Source: Aldrovandia affinis
Lineage: Eukaryota; Chordata; Actinopteri; Notacanthiformes; Halosauridae
Assembly: GCA_029706075.1 (NCBI GenBank)
Contig: JAINUG010000176.1
Location: 806,001-870,000 of the forward strand
Reading direction: 5' to 3'
DNA: 64,000 nt
Each line of letters starts with the position of its first letter. Position 1 is the stretch's first letter. Shown here in pieces: positions 52,979 through 63,589 of the stretch. The position numbers were made by a program, and so were the translations under genes. A model generated the notes under the pieces. It had not been told where the DNA came from, did not search any database, and worked only from the letters and a program-made list of their open reading frames with translations.

Positions 52979-53071
52979 ATCTAGAGGGATGGTGATTATC
53001 TCTATACACAGCAATTTAGCATACACCCTGCTATGGGAACTCTTTAGGGATATTGATTATCTTTACATTGA

Positions 53072-53235
53072 CATTTTAAGCATTTAGTAGACACTCTTAT
53101 CCAGAGCGACTTACAAGATGTGCATAGATACATGGTAGGAACAGTCATAGTTAGCGCACGACATCAGTGCAGTAATACAGCGATAGACATCATTGCAGGC
53201 ACCTGCGTACCATACCTGTCACACATGGGAAGGAA
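53072..53235 (-). mobile_element. L2 3' end
   Basis: AGCATTTAGTAGACACTCTT, ATCCAGAGCGACTTACAAGA is the reverse complement of the L2 tail, and the part up to 53220 (GCAGTAATACAGCGATAGAC) matches the 3' UTR of the L2 copies at 1511..1945 and 63590..63940. Confidence 0.9.
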
Positions 53236-54559
53236 AAGGTTAGTAATTCTTTTATTTTTTTTATTATAAAAATAAATAAATATATCTTTATACAATTTGT
53301 ATTTTTTTATCTTTATACACAGCAACTAGAATACACCCCACTATGGGCCCTCTTTAGGGGTTGTGATTATCTTCATGCACTGCAAAGGAAAGTACACCCC
53401 TCTAATGGGCAACCGAAACTAGGAGTGGAGGAAAAGCCAGGGGCTGGGACCCTAGTGTTCTACAAGAGCGCAGAGAATGGGGGCTGAAGAATTGCTTCGT
53501 TTCTCTCCTCAATTAAAACTCAGTTCGTTGCTGGTACTTGCAATTTCATTCAGGCAATAGAAGAGTCTTAAAACAGTTCCATTGGTGAAAGACAAGAGTT
53601 TCTTTATTCGTGCAGTGTAGCTTCTGATGGTATCAAGATCTCAAGTCTAACACACCATCATGTAAAAATGTCACAGGTTAAATACAGTATTAAACAAAAG
53701 GTGTCTGGCCAGGAGGAAAGGCTTCATGCATGTGTTAATTCCCTCCTTCCCCAGTTCCTGTTTCCTGGCTAGATCAATGACTCTTCAGACATTATAATTT
53801 CTATTCACCCAGGGTTGCTTTCCAATGGCTCTCGGCACCTGAGTCTCGGGGGAGATCTTGCATTTGGAAAAAGGGTACTTAACATCCAGGTGGAAACAGG
53901 ATGAGTATTGGGGATATACAGATTTTACTCGAGACATATTGCTTAAGGAAAATACCTAAATCTAACAGGGCCAAGGCTCCTATCTGGGACAAGGGGTAGG
54001 CAAGGGGGGTAAGCTGATTTTGGCAAAACAACTACTAACAAAAAGGTCAACCAAAATAATCAACACAATTGTGCTCTGCCTTACATTGGTGTCAACACTA
54101 TTTTAGCAGTGGGAAAACAGTGGTCAAAGTTGAAAGTGGTAACACGTAGGCTACAGGCAAATCCTAAAACAGACAAGCAAAGCTAGCTCAGTGCCGCCTC
54201 TGGCCATACTTCGAACATCACAATTACATTACACATACTTTAATTATTCATCTTAAAACCACAGCATTAGGGTGGAATACACCATCCCTTTAAACTAATC
54301 TGACTGATCTCAATAACTGTTATCAGAACATACAAAAATGGCATTGACAAAACACATGACTGATTTCATAAACATCATAAAACGTGCCACAATAAAGGAA
54401 TACATGACAATGATACAGCATGAAACACCCAAACATTTCACTAGTGTGGAGCACACAGCGCTAGTTTCCCTATGGTTATAAAGCATAAGGCACTGCGTTT
54501 TTATTTTAAATGATAGCGCATACCTTGTCTTAATGTAGCTACAGAGAGCATAGGCTACA
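53236..54559. other. Interior of the 3.5-kb insertion, nothing recognised
   Basis: AT-rich start, then sequence without domains or repeat ends that I recognise. 54801..55842 is likewise unassigned, although two similar segments (AATGCAACATACCG near 55490 and AATACAACATACCG near 55295, each followed by a T-T-G-C/T-AAGGC-G/A-AT string) suggest an old internal duplication of about 200 bp. Confidence 0.4.
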
Positions 54560-54800
54560 TGAATGAATGAATGAATGAAAATTTTATTTTGAACATGTTA
54601 GATATATAAAATATATATATATAAAACAAAATTGCAACAACAAAACAAATAAACAATAATACTAAGACATGTCCAAAAAGGAGTAGGAAGAAGTAAAAAC
54701 GTATCTAATCCTACCCCTTCTCCACTATTCAGCTAATTGCTAATCGTCAATTGACTTCCATATTTAATATTTACACATCTACCAAATAATAGAAATAAAC
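54560..54800 (-). mobile_element. LINE 3' end with (ATGA)n tail, family unclear
   Basis: GAATGAATGAATGAATGAAA, ATTTTATTTTGAACATGTTA followed by CAAAAAGGAGTAGGAAGAAG and CTAATCCTACCCCTTCT looks like the 3' end of a fish non-LTR element on the minus strand, with the tetranucleotide repeat as its tail. Only the 3' UTR type of sequence is seen. Confidence 0.55.
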
Positions 54801-55846
54801 ATATATCAATATATACATAGTGCGCCAGATACTGCAGCCGCGTCTACAGTGAAATAGGAGGATTATTTAATACAATAAAACACACAAAGGTATGCATGGA
54901 TACACCTTCAAACCCAAACATATCTTAAAACAACCATGGGCATGGACGCACCTGAGATTAGCTTGTTGCAGGCCTGAACCCTTGGCAGTGGCCAGCGAGG
55001 CCTATGAGGAATAGCACCGGTGCGCTGTTTACAAATGCAAAGTCACGTTACGAAGGCTATGTATCGTCAGGGACCATCGGTATACAACTTATCACTGCCA
55101 TTAGCTAATTAGGGTTATGCGAAGCATAAAGGATATAGTAGCAGAGCGATACATGCCTAACAAGCGTATTAAACATGAGATTGCAAACTGATCTCCCCTT
55201 CCCACAATGCAGCTGCTATAAGGCTAGGATGTGTTGTAACCTTTAGCGTCCACTTCCAAACCATGACTAGTATTAAGTTAAGACATATCATCAAAATACA
55301 ACATACCGCTTTGCAAGGCGATGAGTGTGCCCGCTGAGCGCTGCAAAAGCCGGCCACGGGAGACTGCTACCGGACCAACAATTGTAAGCTACAATGCACA
55401 GTTTTCGTCAGGGCATGTCTATCGCTAGGTTAAACAATAATTGCTGCAAAAGACTGCGTCAAGTCATACTGGAATTACATCACATCGAGAAAATGCAACA
55501 TACCGTTTTGTAAGGCAATATGTGCGCCCGCTGAACATATGCCAACCCAGGCAACTGCTAAGAGAAAGACGATTGCAACCATTAACGTATAGTTTTCGTC
55601 AGGGAATGTATATCGCTATACTAACCAGAATGAAGGAATGAATTAAGCCATACCGGGATTTGCCCTTCCAGCGAGGAATAACCAGCACAACTTCTTCCAG
55701 CGAGGATGAGAAACGCAGTGAGAGAACACCAAACAATACATTTGCGGGCTCCTTGATTCAAAAGGGAAGTGTATATTTAAAGGGCTGACCCAGCTCCAGG
55801 TAGGGGTGTGGCTGCGCACCATCACAGGTCATACCTGTTACATGTA

Positions 55847-56776
55847 GGTCCCCCTCGTGCCACCAAAACAGCTCTGATCCGTCGAGGCATGGACTCCACA
55901 AGACCTCTGAAGGTGTCCTGTGGTATCTGGCACCAAGACGTTAGCAGCAGATCCTTTAAGTCCTGTAAGTTGCGAAGTGATGCCTCCATGGATCGGATTG
56001 AGATCTGGGGAATTTGGATGCCAAGTCAACACCTTGAACTCTTTGTCATGTTCCTCAAAGCATTCCTGAACAATTTTTGCAGTGTGGCAGAGCGCATTAT
56101 CCTGCTGAAAGAGGCCACTGCCATCAGGGAATACCGTTGCTATGAAGGGGTGTACTTGGTCTGCAACAATGTTTAGGTAGGTGGTACGTGTCAAAGTAAC
56201 ATCCACATGAATGCCAGGACCCAAGGTTTCCCAGCAGAACATTGCCCAGAGCATCACACTGCCTCCGCCGACTTGCCTTCTTCCCATAGTGCATCCTGGT
56301 GCCATCTCTTCCCCAGGTAAACGACGCACACGCACCCAGCCATCCACATGATGTAAACAAAAACGTGATTCATCAGACTCATGTGCCCATTGTAGGCGCT
56401 TCCGGTGGTGGACAGGGGTCAGCATGGGCACTCTGACCGGTCTGCGGCTAAGCAGGCCCATGCGCAGCAAACTGCGATGCACTGTGTGTTCTGACACCTT
56501 TCTATCATAGCCAGCATGAACTTTGTCAGCAATTTGTGCTATAGTAGCTCTTCTGTGGGATCAGACCAGACGGGCTAGCCTTCGCTCCCCACGTGCATCA
56601 ATGAGCCTTGGGCGCCCATGACCCTGTCGCTGGTTCACCGGTTCTCCTTCCTTGGACCACTTTTGGTAGGTACTAACCACTGCATACCGGGAACACACCA
56701 CAAGACCTGCCGTTTTGGAGATGCTTTGACCCAGTCGTCTAGCCATCACAATTTGGCCCTTGTCAAAGTCGCTCAA
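55847..56776 (-). pseudogene. Tc1-like transposase, catalytic Glu deleted
   Basis: HTH start [18 protein letters not shown] and [19 protein letters not shown], then EHTVHRSLLRMGLLSRRPVR, first Asp in SDESRF, second in LFQQDNALCHTAK, then SPDLNPI followed at once by the SMEA..RNLQ block in another frame. The segment that normally carries the third catalytic residue (after NPI) is missing, with a frameshift. Confidence 0.92.
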
Positions 56777-57134
56777 TCCTTACGCTTGCCCATTTTTCCT
56801 GCTTCCAACACATCAACTTCAAGAACTGACTGTTCACTTGCTGCCTAATATATCCCACCCCTTGACAGGTGCCATTGTAACGAGATGATCAATGTTATTC
56901 ACTTCACCTGTCAGTGGTTTTAATGTTGTGGCTGATCAGTGTATATTTACTACAGGCAGGGACAAAGGGAGGGAAGCTGTGGGAAGAGGTTTTGTGTTTG
57001 TGGCCTAAAGAGTTAATCTTTTTTCCCCAAACCTTTTGACTGAATTAAATATTTTTCTTTTTGAAAACCTTGTTTGGCTGCATATCTTGTCATCTTTGCA
57101 TTACCCATGCCTGACAGTCGAGAGAACAACCTCT

Positions 57135-57657
57135 CATGCTGTCACGACATGAATTCAATTTAGTTTATGTCACATCTGTAAGGTTAAATATTAAAGAGGC
57201 CAGTGATTTTTTTTACACTTTAGAAACTGTCCATTCTTTCTTTAGTGTATCCCTGCTAAACCATCAGAAATTCGCCCATGTTCAAGTAGACCTCAGATTA
57301 CAACCTAACACATTGGCACAGTTATCTAACACTCGCTGGTCTTGCCAGATACGTGCTGTTAGAGCAAATGTAGCAAATTTTCCTGCAGTCATTCAATGCC
57401 TTCAAAGCACTCTGGGTTTGATGGTAAAGTTGCAGAAATTCTCCACATCATATTGTCTAATAATGTTGCAGACTTTTCTTGGAACAACCAAGGAGTTCCA
57501 TAAATATCTCCAAAGCAAAATTTTTGATTTGGCCCAAGCGGTGCATTTCAAAGAAGCTGTGAACAGGACATTGAGAGACAGGGTGTCCTTGAATCCATTG
57601 AGTAGGATGCTGTCATCAACCACTTCGCAAACATGCACAATAGAAGACACTCCCTGA
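57135..57657 (+). pseudogene. hAT transposase, middle part
   Basis: HEFNLVYVTSVRLNIKEASD, FFYTLETVHSFFSVS, LSNTRWSCQIRAVRAN (the conserved L-S-x-T-R-W block) continue the same transposase as 51380..52135. The C-terminal dimerisation region is absent before the CR1 element begins. Confidence 0.9.
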
Positions 57658-58104
57658 TTCCCCAGCCCCACCACAATAAAGTTGGCTAGAGTTTTTATTA
57701 CAGTGTTCGTAAAACATTCAGAAATGTGGTTGTCATGTATTTTGGGGAATGGTAGTTTATGCAACATGAGGTGTTTGGCTGCATAAAACTAATATTTCTT
57801 CATTGACAGCATGAATTCCCTGTTTATCAATAGCTAGGCTACTTAGTTAATTAACTCGGGGATGTTATGATCTGGGCTCATCATGTCCTAATCTAAAGAG
57901 TATCTAGTACTACATCTAGCCTGGACTTGAATAGCCCAAGCGTTTCTGCCTCTACTACCTGACCTGGCAAGCTGTTCCAGGCATTGACAACTCTCTGTGT
58001 AAAGAAAAACTTCCTAATATCTGTGCGGAATTTGCCTTTAACTAATTTCCACCCGTGGCGTCTTGTTCTGCTGACCCCACTTATCTTAAAAAATCTTTGG
58101 TATT

Positions 58105-58410
58105 TTACTTTGTTAACTCTTTTAGGAATTTAAAAACCTCAATCAAATCCCCCCTAAGTCTCCATTTGCTAAGTTTAAATAGATTGAGTGCCTTAAGTCT
58201 ATCATCATAACTTTTACCTTTCATACCAGGTATCAGTTTAGTTGCCCTTCTTTGGACTTTTTCAAGAGCTTCTATATCTTTCTTGTAGTGCGGTGCCCAG
58301 AACTGCACACAGTATTCTAAGTGCGGTCTGACAAAGGCATTATATAACATTAATATAACCTCCTTTGATTTATACTCAATACTTTTTGCTATGTATCTGC
58401 TGTAGCACAC
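58105..58410 (-). pseudogene. CR1 reverse transcriptase C-terminus
   Basis: MLYNAFVRPHLEYCVQFWAP, HYKKDIEALEKVQRRATKLI and GKSYDDRLKALNLFKLSKWR. Nearly identical to the frame at 260..592. The hAT insertion at 58453 separates it from the RT palm. Confidence 0.92.
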
Positions 58411-58452
58411 TGCTTTGATGCAGATAGGCTTTGATCAACTATAATTCCTAAG

Positions 58453-59240
58453 CAGTGATGGCAGTAACGCGTTACTTACTAACTGATTACTTAGTTACTT
58501 TTTCACACTCTAAGAGTAATCTAACGCGTTAATATTTCCAAACCAGTAATCAGATTAAAGTTACTTATCCAAGTGACTGTGCGTTACTATTGCGTTACTA
58601 CCTCATAACATAGGCAGAATGCAGTATTTTTGTCATTTTCGATAGTAAAAATATATCTTTTTCTTTTTCTTGCGGGGAGTGACGTCAGTGTGCGACAGGC
58701 AGCTCACGTTTTCAGCACGAGTTTACAGAAAACAAGCTCACGTGGATCAGCATGCGGCTCCACAAACGTAAACAAACGTACACAGAGACGTAAGAAACAA
58801 TGGAGGGGGGAGCGTTTTCGAGCTGGAAACACAGCCACTATTTTGAATTCATGTCAGCTAAGGACGAGAAGAATATCAATGTTCGTTGTACACTCTGTGC
58901 TGGCAAGAAAATATTATCCAGCGGCAAAAACACTACGTCTACTACACTACGAAAAGACTGGCTTTATTTTATAAAAACTATTTCAGGTAAATAGTATTTA
59001 AGTTATTTTTGTTATGTTATTTAATTATTGTGTGATTTGTTACTTTTTAAAATGCTTTTCCAATAAAGTGAGTATTTCAAAACCGGTTGTCATTTTTAAG
59101 TGAGCTATTGTAACTAAAAAGTAACTAGTAATCTAACTTAGTTACTTTTAAAAGCAAGTAATCAGTAAAGTAACTAGATTACTTTTTAAAGGAGTAATCA
59201 GTAATCAGATTACCTTTTCAAAGTAACTAAGACATCACTG
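58453..59240 (+). mobile_element. hAT element, 788 bp, keeps a BED-finger exon
   Basis: Flanked by TTCCTAAG (58445..58452) and TTCCTAAA (59241..59248), 7 of 8 matching. Ends CAGTGATGGCAGTAACGCGT and CTAAGACATCACTG. Both ends are rich in GTAACTAAGT-type motifs in inverted arrangement. It holds one transposase-type exon at 58800..58986. Confidence 0.92.
58800..58986 (+). pseudogene. hAT first exon with BED zinc finger
   Basis: MEGGAFSSWKHSHYFEFMSA, then NVRCTLCAGKKILSSGKNTT and STTLRK. CxxC is present, but the following His position of the BED finger reads Asp. A GTAAAT donor follows TTTCAG at 58987. Confidence 0.75.
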
Positions 59241-59354
59241 TTCCTAAATCCTTTTCAAATTGAACACCTACTAACTTTTCTCCTCCCATAAAATACTCCT
59301 GTCTAATGTTTTTATTTCCCACATGCATAACTTTACATTTAACAATATTGAACG

Positions 59355-60708
59355 TCATCTGCCATGTATATCTGCCCATTTTTGGATTTTGTTTAAATCA
59401 TCTTGGATTACTTTAGTCGATTCCAAACTGTTTGCCAAACCCCCAAGTTTAGTATCATCTGCAAATTTAACTATTTTGCTACTAATGTCCATATCAAGAT
59501 CATTTATGTAAATAAGGAAGAGCAGAGGTCCCAGCACCGATCCCTGCGGGACACCACTGCCCACAGCACCGAGGTCAGATTCGGCCCCACCTACTGTTAC
59601 TCTTTGTATTCGCCCCTTGCAGCCAATTTTGAACCCACTGTGAAACTACTCCTGCAATTCCTACTGAATTCATTTTAGCAATGAGCCTCTCATGTGGTAC
59701 CTTGTCAAATGCTTTCTGAAAGTCCAAATATATAATATCATAAGCCTGGTTCAGGTCAACACACTTTGTAGCCTCTTCGAAAAAGTCCAGGAGGTTTGTT
59801 AGGCATGACCTCCCTTTGAGAAATCCATGTTGGCTCTCCCTAAATACTATTATTTTTCAAGAATGATTCAAACTTATCCCTAATAATACATTCCAGCATT
59901 TTGCATGCGATGCAAGTTAAACTGACAGGCCTATAGTTCCCTGGGTCAGTACGGTCCCCCTTCTTATATATTGGAATTAAACTACCCTGCTTCCAGTCAT
60001 CTGGTATTTCTTCAGTGATTATGGATTGAATGAAAATATCTGTCAATGGTTTATATATAATTTCCCCAAGTTCTTTGAGTACTCTGGGATATATGCCATC
60101 CGGGCCTGCTGCCTTATTTGTCTTAAGTTTTTGTAGTTTTTGTAGTACTTCTACGTCCCTTATTTCAAAGTCCTCCAAAACATTCTGTACCTTGTCTATA
60201 CATTTAGCCATATTTATAACCTCTTCTCTAGTAAAGCTCTCCACAAAGTAACTGTTTAGTGTGTTTGCAATATCCTTATTATTATAAACCAAAGTTCCTT
60301 CCTTATTCCTAATGCACTTAAACTCATCCTTAACTTTCCTTTTTCTACTACAATTTTTAAAATGCTTCTTAGGATTACTTTTTGCATCTTGGGAAGATTT
60401 TATTTCAAACCGCCTTTTAGGTGATATTATTTCCTTTTTAGCCTTAGCCCGCATATTACAATAATCTAACGTTTCTCTCTCTGAGTTATCCTTTTATATA
60501 CTCTGTACAGTTTCTTTTGCCTCAAAATCTCCCATAAAGATTTAGTCATCCACTGGGGAGACAGTTTTTTCATCCTATTTTTCCTTACTTTGGGGATGAA
60601 TTTACACTGTACATCTACAATAACCCTTTTAAATATAGTCAATTTTTCATTCACAGTTCTGCAATCTAGAAGTTTTACCCAATCTATATTACTTAAATTC
60701 TCTCTCAT
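59355..60708 (-). pseudogene. CR1 reverse transcriptase, N-terminal and palm parts
   Basis: Linker MRENLSNIDWVKLLDCRTVN (60708..60466), then TNKAAGPDGIYPRVLKELGE, PDDWKQGSLIPIYKKGDRTD, GNYRPVSLTCIACKMLECII (60454..59840), a degraded stretch, and [20 protein letters not shown] with KFADDTKLGG (59564..59355). FADD is intact, but at least two frame breaks are present. Confidence 0.93.
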
Positions 60709-60762
60709 TTTATTAAAGTCCGCTCGTCTAAAATTAAAAATTCGAGAGTTAGAGGTCTTAAC

Positions 60763-61404
60763 TTAACTTCTTAACTTGCCAAAAATATAAAAAAGAACTG
60801 CACTGTGGTCACTTGCTCCTAGTGGTTCTCTTACCTCTGTGCTGCAAATTCTATCAGGATTGTTACACAAAACCAGATCCAGTATTGATTTCCCTCTCGT
60901 AGGCTGAGTAACAGACTGTACCAAAAAGCAGTCATTGACCATATCTAAAAACTCCTCTTCACATTTGCCCTGACCTGTCACAATCTCCCAATTAATAGAG
61001 GGGTAATTTAAGTTGCCAATTATTATCGTCTCTCCTTCAGCACAGATTTGTTTTATGTTACCAAAGAGCGTACTATTTATGTTACTGTCTGAAGCTGGAG
61101 GTCTATAGCATACTCCTATATTAAGGCCCTTCTCACGATCTCCCAATAATCTAATCCAGATGTCCTCACAAGAAACTAATGAGTTTATACCTGGAATTTC
61201 CTGCACATTAAGATTGTCTTTCACATATAGGGCCACTCCCCCTCCTCTTTTATTAGTTATATCCTTCCTAAACAGTTTGGACCCCTCTACATTATATTCC
61301 TCCCCATCCACTGCGCCAAGCCATGTCTCAGTAATCCCAACAATGTCATAACCCCCATTCAACATGACAGCCTCCAGTTTTTTATGCTTCTCGCATTTAA
61401 ACAC
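60763..61404 (-). pseudogene. CR1 endonuclease (EEP/APE type)
   Basis: GITETWLGAVDGEEYNVEGS, GGGVALYVKDNLNV, IGVCYRPPASDSNIN, IIIGNLNYPSINWE and ASDHSAVLFYI. The family has GDLNYPxI; here the catalytic Asp is Asn. The true start (LKLMCLNARSIKN) is in the neighbouring frame at about 61440..61380, so a shift precedes this frame. Confidence 0.93.
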
Positions 61405-61624
61405 ATGAGCTTCAGAGCCTTACTCACACTTACGTTGTCCTTCCCCTCCACACCTGAGTGTGCCGAACCACCTCTATTCACATTATGATCTAAAAAATCT
61501 TTATTAATGATATCCTCAGATTTATTATACTCCGCCCTGGTATCTTCCATCTGGGCAGTCTGTACCTCCCTATCCATAATACTACTGCTACTAATTTCCC
61601 TCCCTGCCCCCCCAGTCCCTAGTT

Positions 61625-62050
61625 TAAATATTCCTCCGCTACCCTAAGCATATGCTGGCCCAATGCATCTGTACCCCTCCGGTTCAAGTGTAACCTGTCC
61701 CGCTTGTACAGGTCACCCCTGTTCCAAAAGGAGTCCCAGTGCTCCATAAACCTGTACCCCTCTTTCTTGCACCAGGTTTGTAGCCACGTGTTAAATCTCC
61801 ATATAAAATTCTGCTTGCCTTTGCTAGCACGTGGTACTGGCAGAATTCCAGAGAAGACAACCGTGGAGGTTCTGCCCCTTAACTTTGTTACTAATTCTAT
61901 AAATTTGTCCTGCAGAACCTCAAACCCACCCTTACCTACAGTATGTCATTGGTTCCAACATGGACCATGACCACTGGATCCACCCCTGCTCTGGCCAGGA
62001 GCTTGTTCGCATGTTCCAGGAGATCTCCAACCTGACCACCAGGCAGGCAA
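61625..62050 (-). pseudogene. CR1 ORF1 with SGNH/GDSL-type esterase domain, broken
   Basis: GGQVGDLLEHANKLLARAGV then VVMVHVGTNDI (the GTND block), and after a stop KFIELVTKLRGRTSTVVFSG, FMEHWDSFWNRGDLYKRDRL and HLNRRGTDALG (the D-x-x-H catalytic block). This order is that of the esterase domain known in CR1 ORF1 proteins. The nucleophile-Ser block lies upstream and is not visible. Confidence 0.85.
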
Positions 62051-62450
62051 CATGCCATGCCTACATTTACATATACGTATAGCCAGGGTTGGGTTGTAAT
62101 GGAATACATGTAACGGCGTTACGTAATCAGAATACAAAAATCAAGTAACTGTATTCAGCTCGCGTTACATTTGAAAAACGAGTAATCTGAATACAGTTAC
62201 TTTAATAAACCTGAAGTGAATACATTTTGGATTACTTCTTGGAATTCTTGGTGGAACGTTTTCCTTACAAACATTAATGAGCTGATATTCATTACTAAAG
62301 TTACAACATGAAATTATCACGCCTACATGATTATCATCACACAGCTCACGAAAACTACAGCCGCTGCACAGAACCAAAAAACTGTGTTAAAAAAAATGCA
62401 TTTAAAAAAAAGCGCGCTCCCACACTCAGAAAAACATTGATAGGGACAAG

Positions 62451-62613
62451 ATGGAAGAAAAGTCAGCTTTTAGTTTGTGGCGTTATCGACACAATTTCCA
62501 GTTTAAAGAAGAACATGGGAAAAATCTGTCGGTCCAGTGTACCTTGTGTCTTCCAGGAATAAAGATACTGTCGGCATCAAAGGACTTGACTTGAATCTTA
62601 AAAAGCACTTGGA
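62451..62613 (+). pseudogene. hAT first exon with BED zinc finger, frameshifted
   Basis: MEEKSAFSLWRYRHNFQFKE, then LSVQCTLCLPGIKILSASKD, a TGA, and in the shifted frame LNLKKHLE before a GTAAGTC donor. It is a homologue of the BED exon at 58800..58986. The two missing bases at the break explain the frame change. Confidence 0.75.
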
Positions 62614-63300
62614 GTAAGTCGAGGTTAGCTAACCTTCAGTTTAATGAACACAGTTCTGCAGTAATTTGCTGTTACCTGACCTTAGCCTACGGTTTGAGGC
62701 ATCGCATTAACTGCTCTGCTAATTTTATACTGCTTTCTTTATTGTTGAAACGATGACATTTTATTTTATTCTTTTTATTTTTCCCAGTTTTCTCCCAATT
62801 TGGTAGACAATTGTACTCTACTATACGTCAATTACGTTATGCACTGCCGAGCATTCGCCGCTACACAGCCCGCCAACACTGGCACTTTTCTAAGCCATAT
62901 CCCTTACAAGTCGCTGTTATTCCAGTGCCAAAAAAGTTTCAAAAGTTATGACATTGTTTCAGATGCTGTGTTTGAGTTATGCTCATGATGAGCCATCAAA
63001 ACAGTAAAATAACTTGCCTTTCAATATCCCTTTGCTTTTTATTATGATTAATTTTGAATCTGTCCATTCTAATTCCATAACATGTTAATGACGATGACTA
63101 CAACAAAAAATGCAGATACAATGTTGCATATATTTAGCTAAATTGACATCTCAAATTTATTAGTATTTATTATTAAATGAACAGAAGCTGACCTGACCTC
63201 AACACAGTGGAAAGTTGAACATGACATCCTTTTTCAAAGTGTAATGCATAATAACTATTTAAATGTATTACTGATCAAATAAAAAAGTGAACATGGCGTG
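62614..63300 (+). other. Interior of the hAT element, non-coding
   Basis: No exon recognised. A TGAACATGGCGTGTGCAAAAGTTTGAGCACCC string near 63290-63321 looks like a Tc1-type terminus remnant without a partner. Confidence 0.4.
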
Positions 63301-63589
63301 TGCAAAAGTTTGAGCACCCTTTTAGTACTAAGTAGCACCACCTTTGGCTATATAACAGCTTCCCAATGTCTCCTATACCCCAAAACATACCCATCTGTGA
63401 TGGAAAAAGTAAGTAATCCAAAAGTATTCTAAAAGTAATCTGATTACGTTACTTTTTTTGAGACATGTAACTGTATTTGTATCGGATTACTTTCAGAGCC
63501 GTGTAATCAGTATTCAGGCACTAATTACATTTACAAAGTAACCCTCCCAACCCTGCGTATAGCCTAATTTTACAATATCGCGTGGTGGT

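Larger units (their letters stand above)
52332..55842. mobile_element. 3511-bp insertion with TGTAAC...GTTACA ends, 4-bp duplication
   Basis: The ends form a 6-bp inverted match with TG...CA, flanked by TGTA on both sides (52328..52331 and 55843..55846). The Tc1 sequence is continuous when it is removed. I found neither a pair of long terminal repeats nor gag/pol. The interior holds a MITE, an L2/SINE tail and a LINE 3' end. It may be a non-autonomous LTR element, a solo LTR enlarged by insertions, or another type. Confidence 0.65.
52287..56941 (-). mobile_element. Tc1-like element split by a 3.5-kb insertion
   Basis: Termini CACCGATTAGCCACAACATT and AATGTTGTGGCTGATCAGTG with TA on both sides (52285..52286 and 56942..56943). 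The 3.5-kb insertion 52332..55842 lies between its left terminus and the end of the transposase. Confidence 0.92.
51380..57657 (+). mobile_element. hAT (DUF4371-type) element split by a ~5-kb nest
   Basis: The transposase N-terminal part lies at 51380..52110 and its C-terminal part at 57135..57657; the break falls within the block CYAH/ELNLVYV. Between them are a Tc1-like element, an insertion with TG/CA ends, a MITE and a LINE/SINE tail. Outer termini were not identified. Confidence 0.75.
57865..62070 (-). mobile_element. CR1-clade LINE, nearly full length but dead
   Basis: From right to left on the minus strand: ORF1 with an esterase-like domain (about 62050..61625), endonuclease (61404..60763), RT (60454..59355, several frames), RT C-terminus (58410..58105) and a 3' end near 57865 (complement of GGACATGATGAGC). 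A 788-bp hAT element (58453..59240) interrupts it. It is the same family as 218..968. Confidence 0.93.
62084..63555 (+). mobile_element. hAT element, 1472 bp, perfect 8-bp TSD, keeps a BED-finger exon
   Basis: Flanked by CGTATAGC at 62076..62083 and 63556..63563. Ends CAGGGTTGGGTTGTAATGGA and AAAGTAACCCTCCCAACCCTG; subterminal GTAATCTGAATACAGTTAC-type motifs occur in inverted arrangement. The interior is AT-rich with one degraded transposase exon and no catalytic domain. Confidence 0.95.
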
